Shown here piece after piece: positions 6,108 through 8,999 of a stretch of DNA of 8,999 nt (the stretch's first letter is position 1; every line of letters starts with the position of its first letter). The notes under the pieces were generated by a model that was given only the letters and a program-made list of their open reading frames with translations, did not search any database and was not told the DNA's origin. The stretch lies in contig CABGHG010000062.1 in the NCBI GenBank assembly GCA_902158735.1, forward strand, positions 1 through 8,999, written 5' to 3'. A program made the position numbers and the translations under genes. The DNA comes from Candidatus Methanolliviera sp. GoM_oil. GTDB taxonomy: Archaea > Halobacteriota > Methanoliparia > Methanoliparales > Methanoliparaceae.

Positions 6108-6977
6108 CTACAATTTGGCCCTGGTCTCTACTGCTTCCTTTCCGCCTCGCCTCATGAACATTATCACGGCTATTAGGATTAGAGCTATCGCGACTACGAG
6201 ATAAACGATGTTTCTCCTCTTCTTCTCATCTTCTATCTTCTTCTCCTCTTCCATCTTCTTCTCCTTTTCTATCTCTTTCTTCTCCAGTGTATTCTCTGCC
6301 TCTGAATGAGCCTCTGCCTTATGAATGAGCCCCTCTGCATCCTTAAAATTATGGATGGCACTTTTATAATCCCCATCGATTCGGAAATTTCTATCAGCAG
6401 TTTCAAGGAGGATAGAAGCATCGTTTACCGTCTTTTTAAGAGATGAAACAGAGATTCCCTCTCTCTCATATCCTGTAATAGTCGAGTTAAGATCATTTAT
6501 TTCTTCTTTCTTATCATCTATCTTTTGCAAAAAGCTAAATTTTCCATAAACGTCAAAACATTCTCTCAGTATCACCGCGCCAGTCTCTTCATTCCTTATA
6601 GTCATGAGCGCCAATCTCCCATCCCTATCCATAGCAGGAGTCTTAGCATCTAAATTTACCGTAATACTTCTATATAGCAACTTAGGGAGCGAAATAGACG
6701 ACCTATTACTACTCATTGTACCTCTGTTTCCCTTCCCATAACCTATTATATAATCTATAGTCCATTGGGGATCTTCAAAAGAGGTGGAGATTTCAATCCT
6801 TTCGTATCCTGAAATATCTGCCAGAATGACCCTCATCGATACGGGCTCACCTGGCCCAAAAGAGCTGTCCTCTTCTGGAATATTAGATCTATCATCCATT
6901 AAAATTGTGGCACTCCCGACCGATATGAGTAATAGCATCAAGCAGCTTACTGCAAAAAATTTTATAACTCGTTTCAC
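6108..6977 (-). CDS. Unknown membrane-anchored extracytoplasmic protein with charged coiled coil
   Basis: I do not recognise this protein. From GTG 6977 it has 289 residues: a basic signal-like N-terminus (MKRVIKFFAVSC), a hydrophobic stretch ending VGSA, then a beta-rich region of about 130 residues with ILADISGYERIEISTSF and LMTIRNEETGAVIL. A helical region follows (KKEEINDLNSTITGYE), then a TPR-like stretch (FRIDGDYKSAIHNFKDAEGLIHKAEA). A run of about 35 Lys/Glu-rich residues follows, then a transmembrane helix (NIVYLVVAIALILIAVIMFM) and a basic tail. The terminal helix followed by Arg-Arg puts the middle outside and the tail inside. The frame also stays open to TTG 7046, giving 312 residues, but that codon lies in a hairpin. 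GTG gives a compact signal peptide; neither start has a strong ribosome binding site. It resembles surface or S-layer-type proteins only in general design. Confidence 0.75.
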   Translation of the reverse strand: MKRVIKFFAVSCLMLLLISVGSATILMDDRSNIPEEDSSFGPGEPVSMRVILADISGYERIEISTSFEDPQWTIDYIIGYGKGNRGTMSSNRSSISLPKLLYRSITVNLDAKTPAMDRDGRLALMTIRNEETGAVILRECFDVYGKFSFLQKIDDKKEEINDLNSTITGYEREGISVSSLKKTVNDASILLETADRNFRIDGDYKSAIHNFKDAEGLIHKAEAHSEAENTLEKKEIEKEKKMEEEKKIEDEKKRRNIVYLVVAIALILIAVIMFMRRGGKEAVETRAKL

Positions 6978-7042
6978 ACTATTAGGAGCTCTCTCATCCT
7001 TTATTAATTTTTTTATTTTGGGGATGTCAACTTGTTGGGTCT

Positions 7043-7064
7043 TCAAAAATCTTCGAATTTTTGA
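7043..7064. repeat. Hairpin at the 5' end of the minus-strand gene
   Basis: TCAAAAAT (7043-7050) pairs with ATTTTTGA (7057-7064) around a CTTCGA loop. The core AAATCTTCGA is shared with the hairpin at 7190-7206. It covers the possible TTG start at 7046 and would lie in the leader of the minus-strand transcript. Confidence 0.55.
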
Positions 7065-7094
7065 GCACGTATCGATGATTACGTTTCACAACTG

Positions 7095-7103
7095 GATATA
7101 AAG
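7095..7103 (-). promoter_or_regulatory. TATA box of the minus-strand membrane-protein gene
   Basis: Read on the minus strand this is CTTTATATC, a strong archaeal TATA box, preceded by CAACAC. Initiation would fall near 7073. The leader would then be about 27 bases to TTG 7046 or about 96 bases to GTG 6977. Confidence 0.55.
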
Positions 7104-7135
7104 GTGTTGTGAACTTTTTACAATCTTGGGCGTAA

Positions 7136-7149
7136 GAAAGTTTTAAATA
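7136..7149 (+). promoter_or_regulatory. Candidate BRE/TATA promoter upstream of the Nre gene
   Basis: GAAAG followed by TTTTAAATA fits a BRE plus TATA box, divergent from the promoter at 7095-7103. Initiation near 7170 would place the whole folded region 7176-7249 in the Nre transcript. A second TATA-like TATTTATAG at 7159-7167 is an alternative and would start the RNA inside that fold. Confidence 0.45.
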
Positions 7150-7175
7150 TTGGAAAGTATTTATAGATGATGAAA

Positions 7176-7249
7176 ACCCCAATGTAGCCGCAAATCTTCG
7201 ATTTGCATATCCTAAAAACTTTTGGTTTTTAGGAACTTTAGCATGGGGT
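7176..7249 (+). other. Possible structured leader: three-way junction with TAGCCGC hairpin copy 3
   Basis: Three nested pairings can be drawn. The outer stem is ACCCC-ATG (7176-7184, one bulged A) with CATGGGGT (7242-7249). Inner stem 1 is GCAAATC/GATTTGC with loop TTC (7190-7206), preceded by TAGCC. Inner stem 2 is TCCTAAAAAC (7210-7219) with GTTTTTAGGA (7225-7234), a perfect 10-bp stem with loop TTTTG. This could be a regulatory leader of the Nre operon, a small RNA, or a mobile repeat cluster. No known riboswitch class is recognised. The rest of the 6978-7360 gap shows the two promoters, the hairpin at 7043-7064 and the small ORF, with nothing else I can name. Confidence 0.4.
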
Positions 7250-7304
7250 AGTCCACAACCATATAATAGCATCCACCGCATTGGCAAAGGAAATCATACT
7301 ACTG

Positions 7305-7361
7305 ATGGAGGATAGAGATTTTGAGTCGATCTCAGAGCGGTTGGATGTAAAATTCATCTGA
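7305..7361 (+). CDS. Possible leader ORF coupled to the Nre gene
   Basis: An 18-codon ORF (MEDRDFESISERLDVKFI) ends in a TGA whose last base is the first base of the Nre ATG (TGATG), a classic coupling arrangement. Nre itself has no good ribosome binding site, which supports coupling. AAAGGAAATC lies about 10 bases before this ATG. The frame stays open back to 7242, and the upstream stretch (ASTALAKEIILL) also reads like protein, with TTG 7281 as a possible start giving 26 codons. It may be a real micro-protein, a leader peptide, or the decayed 3' end of an older gene. I do not recognise it. Confidence 0.35.
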   Translation: MEDRDFESISERLDVKFI

Positions 7362-8590
7362 TGCCCCCAAGAGAATGCCTTCAATGCAAGGGTTTAAAAC
7401 TCCTCTGCGGTAGGGCACAGTGCCCACTCTTGACGCAATACGAGGTCAGGGCAGGCGTGAATAAGATGCTCTCGAAGGATATCTACGATGCGAGCCCGCC
7501 AGGGATCTTCGTTGGGTGGAAAGGATACCCGAAGGTGCAGATGGGGCCGATGGTCTCAATAGGAGATTGCGGGTATGATCCTCACCTTCTCGACGATCCC
7601 GGAAGGTGGTACGGGAGTGAAATAGAGGATATAATAACGTACAGATCCTCTTTGATACGGTCGAAGCAAAGGTTGGAGGTAAATTCCGCGAGAGATCCGG
7701 ACTACAAGTTGAAGGAGTTTCAAGAGCTAGTCCTGTCGGTTAAGCCTGTGGACGTCGAGATGCTCTTCTCGAAGATACCAAAATTTCACATCCTATTTAG
7801 CCCCATGAGTGAGCCGATGCCTCCCTCCGCCCCCTTGGAGAAATTTTCACTCGAAGGGACGCCATCGATCCCTGTTAGTGTGGATAAGATCCATTCAGAT
7901 ACGGATCTCAACGCGAAAGACGCTCTCTACGAACTCCATCGATGCGGATACGACGAATACTACCTGACAAAGATATTGTCCGCTGGAACGCTCGGGATCG
8001 GAAAGAGGAGGAAACTCGTTCCGACGAGATGGTCGATAACGGCCGTGGATGATATCCTGGGAAAGAAGATGATCGAGGAGATAAGAGATCTTCCCTCGGT
8101 CGATGAATATCTTGTATTTGAGAATAGATATCTTGGAAATCGCTTTGAGATACTCTTCATCCCGGGGGAGTTCGAGTTTGAGAATATAGAGTGCTGGCTT
8201 CCCGGGAGCGTCTGGTCGGGAGGCGAGGTGAATATCATAGAGGAGTACGAATCGAGGGAGGGAAGGCGCGGGTACGCTGTAAGACAGGGAGGGGGTTATT
8301 ATGCTGCGAGGCTTCCAATCCTTGAGAAGATGTTTAGAGCGAGGAGGAAGGCGAAGGTCCTCTGCATGAGAGAGATAAGCGAAGAGTACTATCTGCCCGT
8401 GGGGGTCTGGGAGGTGAGGGAGAATGTTAAAAGGGCATTATCGAAGGAGCCTGAGCGATTTTCATCTTTGGAGGAATCACTCTCATATATCAAAGGAAAG
8501 TTAAGTGCTGATATAGGGAGATATACCAGAGTTAGCCGGATCATCGAGAGAGAGAAGACCCAGAGGACGCTCTTGGAATGGATCAAATAA
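7361..8590 (+). CDS. nreA: Nre family DNA repair protein with zinc-finger-like N-terminus and PIP-like C-terminus
   Basis: Nre proteins are archaea-specific DNA repair factors; in haloarchaea they act with UvrABC and PCNA against mitomycin C damage. The 409 residues match the family. The N-terminus has a four-cysteine cluster CLQC...LLCGRAQC (Cys6, Cys9, Cys16, Cys21). The family blocks VGWKGYPKVQMGPM, LSVKPVDVEMLF and the highly conserved GTLGIGKRRKLVPTRWSITAVDD follow. The C-terminal part carries LPVGVWEVRENVKRAL. The protein ends QRTLLEWIK, where Gln401, Leu404 and Trp407-Ile408 fit a PCNA-interacting peptide. The start is bounded by an in-frame TGA at 7322-7324; ATG 7361 overlaps the stop of a short upstream ORF and lacks its own strong ribosome binding site. 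The NreA name is given because it is the common form; NreB is not excluded. Its codons are richer in G+C than the neighbouring leader DNA. Confidence 0.94.
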   Translation: MPPRECLQCKGLKLLCGRAQCPLLTQYEVRAGVNKMLSKDIYDASPPGIFVGWKGYPKVQMGPMVSIGDCGYDPHLLDDPGRWYGSEIEDIITYRSSLIRSKQRLEVNSARDPDYKLKEFQELVLSVKPVDVEMLFSKIPKFHILFSPMSEPMPPSAPLEKFSLEGTPSIPVSVDKIHSDTDLNAKDALYELHRCGYDEYYLTKILSAGTLGIGKRRKLVPTRWSITAVDDILGKKMIEEIRDLPSVDEYLVFENRYLGNRFEILFIPGEFEFENIECWLPGSVWSGGEVNIIEEYESREGRRGYAVRQGGGYYAARLPILEKMFRARRKAKVLCMREISEEYYLPVGVWEVRENVKRALSKEPERFSSLEESLSYIKGKLSADIGRYTRVSRIIEREKTQRTLLEWIK

Positions 8591-8650
8591 AAATCTTGCA
8601 GATAAGGAGATCACCAAATCAGCTCAAGAGGTCGATAACAGTTAAGAGAA

Positions 8651-8680
8651 ATTTATAGAATTATATAGAAAAGTTTATAG
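8651..8680 (+). promoter_or_regulatory. Phased TATA-like repeats before the right-edge gene
   Basis: Three similar A/T blocks, ATTTATAG (8651-8658), TTATATAG (8661-8668) and GTTTATAG (8673-8680), follow one another about 10-12 bases apart, each preceded by an A-rich stretch. The last is best placed as a TATA box, with initiation near 8702 and the ATG at 8719. The earlier copies may be alternative promoters or one bent A-tract region. The rest of the gap 8591-8650 shows nothing I can name. Confidence 0.45.
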
Positions 8681-8718
8681 ATTATCTAAAACCTAATCTT
8701 AGAGCATAGTGAGACAAA

Positions 8719-8999
8719 ATGAAAAAAACAGTTAAAAATTATAGTCTAATAGCAACCCAAAAGAAAGTCGAAGAGCTTAAGGAGATAGCTGAGAGATATT
8801 CAGATGTTAAAAATTATATCTTCTGGAAGTATGGCTCTTTGAGCGGTCTTCAATATTTAGATTATCCAAGAGGGATCAGAGATCAATGGGTTTCAGATTC
8901 TTCAAAAAAGCAAAATAAAAATGATTTAGTAAAAGTAAAACAATTCGGATTACAGGCAAGACAATGGAAGATGGCTTTTGATGAGGCATTTAGCAACAT
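8719..8999 (+). CDS. TnpB/Cas12-like (IS605 OrfB-type) protein, N-terminus only, cut by window end
   Basis: The frame is open from ATG 8719 to the end of the window, 93 codons plus two bases, so the gene continues to the right. The visible part begins MKKTVKNYSLIATQKKVEEL and continues with YSDVKNYIFWKYGSLSGLQ, then LDYPRGIRDQWV, and near the edge LQARQWKMAFDEAFSNI. The order YPRxIRDxxV then a basic WK-A-DEA-SNI helix resembles the N-terminal part of a divergent group of IS605 OrfB/TnpB and Cas12-like nucleases I know from clostridia. The RuvC catalytic residues and zinc ribbon would be beyond the window, so catalysis cannot be judged. No TnpA, CRISPR array or cas gene is visible here. Its A/T-rich codons differ from those of Nre. 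An unrelated protein remains possible. Confidence 0.5.
   Translation, partial: MKKTVKNYSLIATQKKVEELKEIAERYSDVKNYIFWKYGSLSGLQYLDYPRGIRDQWVSDSSKKQNKNDLVKVKQFGLQARQWKMAFDEAFSN

Noticed and set aside
2727..7249. Repeated TAGCCGC hairpins considered as a CRISPR array
   Set aside because: Only three copies thousands of bases apart, no regular spacers and no cas genes.
7027..7287. Minus-strand 86-codon open frame across the intergenic hairpins
   Set aside because: It runs through the promoters and inverted repeats, has no ribosome binding site and reads as a low-complexity mix; considered a chance frame.
7236..7310. Stretch with GGGGTAGTCC resembling part of a tRNA D-arm
   Set aside because: No T-arm (GTTCGA-type) sequence, no acceptor pairing and no anticodon stem could be found.

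Overview
This window looks like chromosomal DNA from a euryarchaeon. The gene set is typically archaeal: topoisomerase VI subunit A, UPF0146, archaeal Elp3, family-4 uracil-DNA glycosylase and an Nre repair protein. TATA/BRE-like promoters and GGAG-type ribosome binding sites precede several genes. AGA/AGG and ATA codons are frequent and intergenic DNA is AT-rich. A relative of the methanogen/ANME/alkane-oxidiser lineages is a guess that the sequence alone cannot settle.

Layout, left to right. (1) Positions 1-1046 hold the 3' part of topoisomerase VI subunit A, its N-terminus cut by the window edge. (2) Positions 1159-2507 are a tight three-gene operon: an exported thioredoxin-like protein, a 47-residue membrane protein ending in a CxxC tail, and a membrane polyferredoxin. 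It looks like an electron route from cytoplasmic ferredoxin-type clusters across the membrane to outward-facing thiols. (3) Positions 2508-2781 are non-coding and hold a GC-rich tandem-repeat/hairpin element and a TAGCCGC hairpin repeat. (4) Positions 2782-3186 encode a UPF0146 protein. (5) Positions 3287-6033 are a co-directional run of nitroreductase, Elp3 (overlapping it by 11 bases) and uracil-DNA glycosylase, closed by a hairpin. (6) Positions 6108-6977 on the minus strand encode an unknown protein with a hydrophobic segment at each end and a charged coiled coil. (7) Positions 6978-7360 contain no large gene. They hold divergent promoters, three hairpins, a possible three-way-junction leader and a tiny ORF coupled to the next gene. 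(8) Positions 7361-8590 encode the Nre repair protein with a zinc-finger-like N-terminus and a PIP-like tail. (9) Positions 8719-8999 are the start of a gene running off the right edge, whose N-terminus resembles divergent TnpB/Cas12-like (IS605 OrfB) proteins.

Three genes (topo VI A, uracil-DNA glycosylase, Nre) concern DNA topology or repair, and two of them end in PCNA-interaction-like peptides. The most interesting parts are the redox operon with its easily missed small CxxC gene, the repeated TAGCCGC hairpins in gene leaders and ends, and the TnpB/Cas12-like gene at the right edge.
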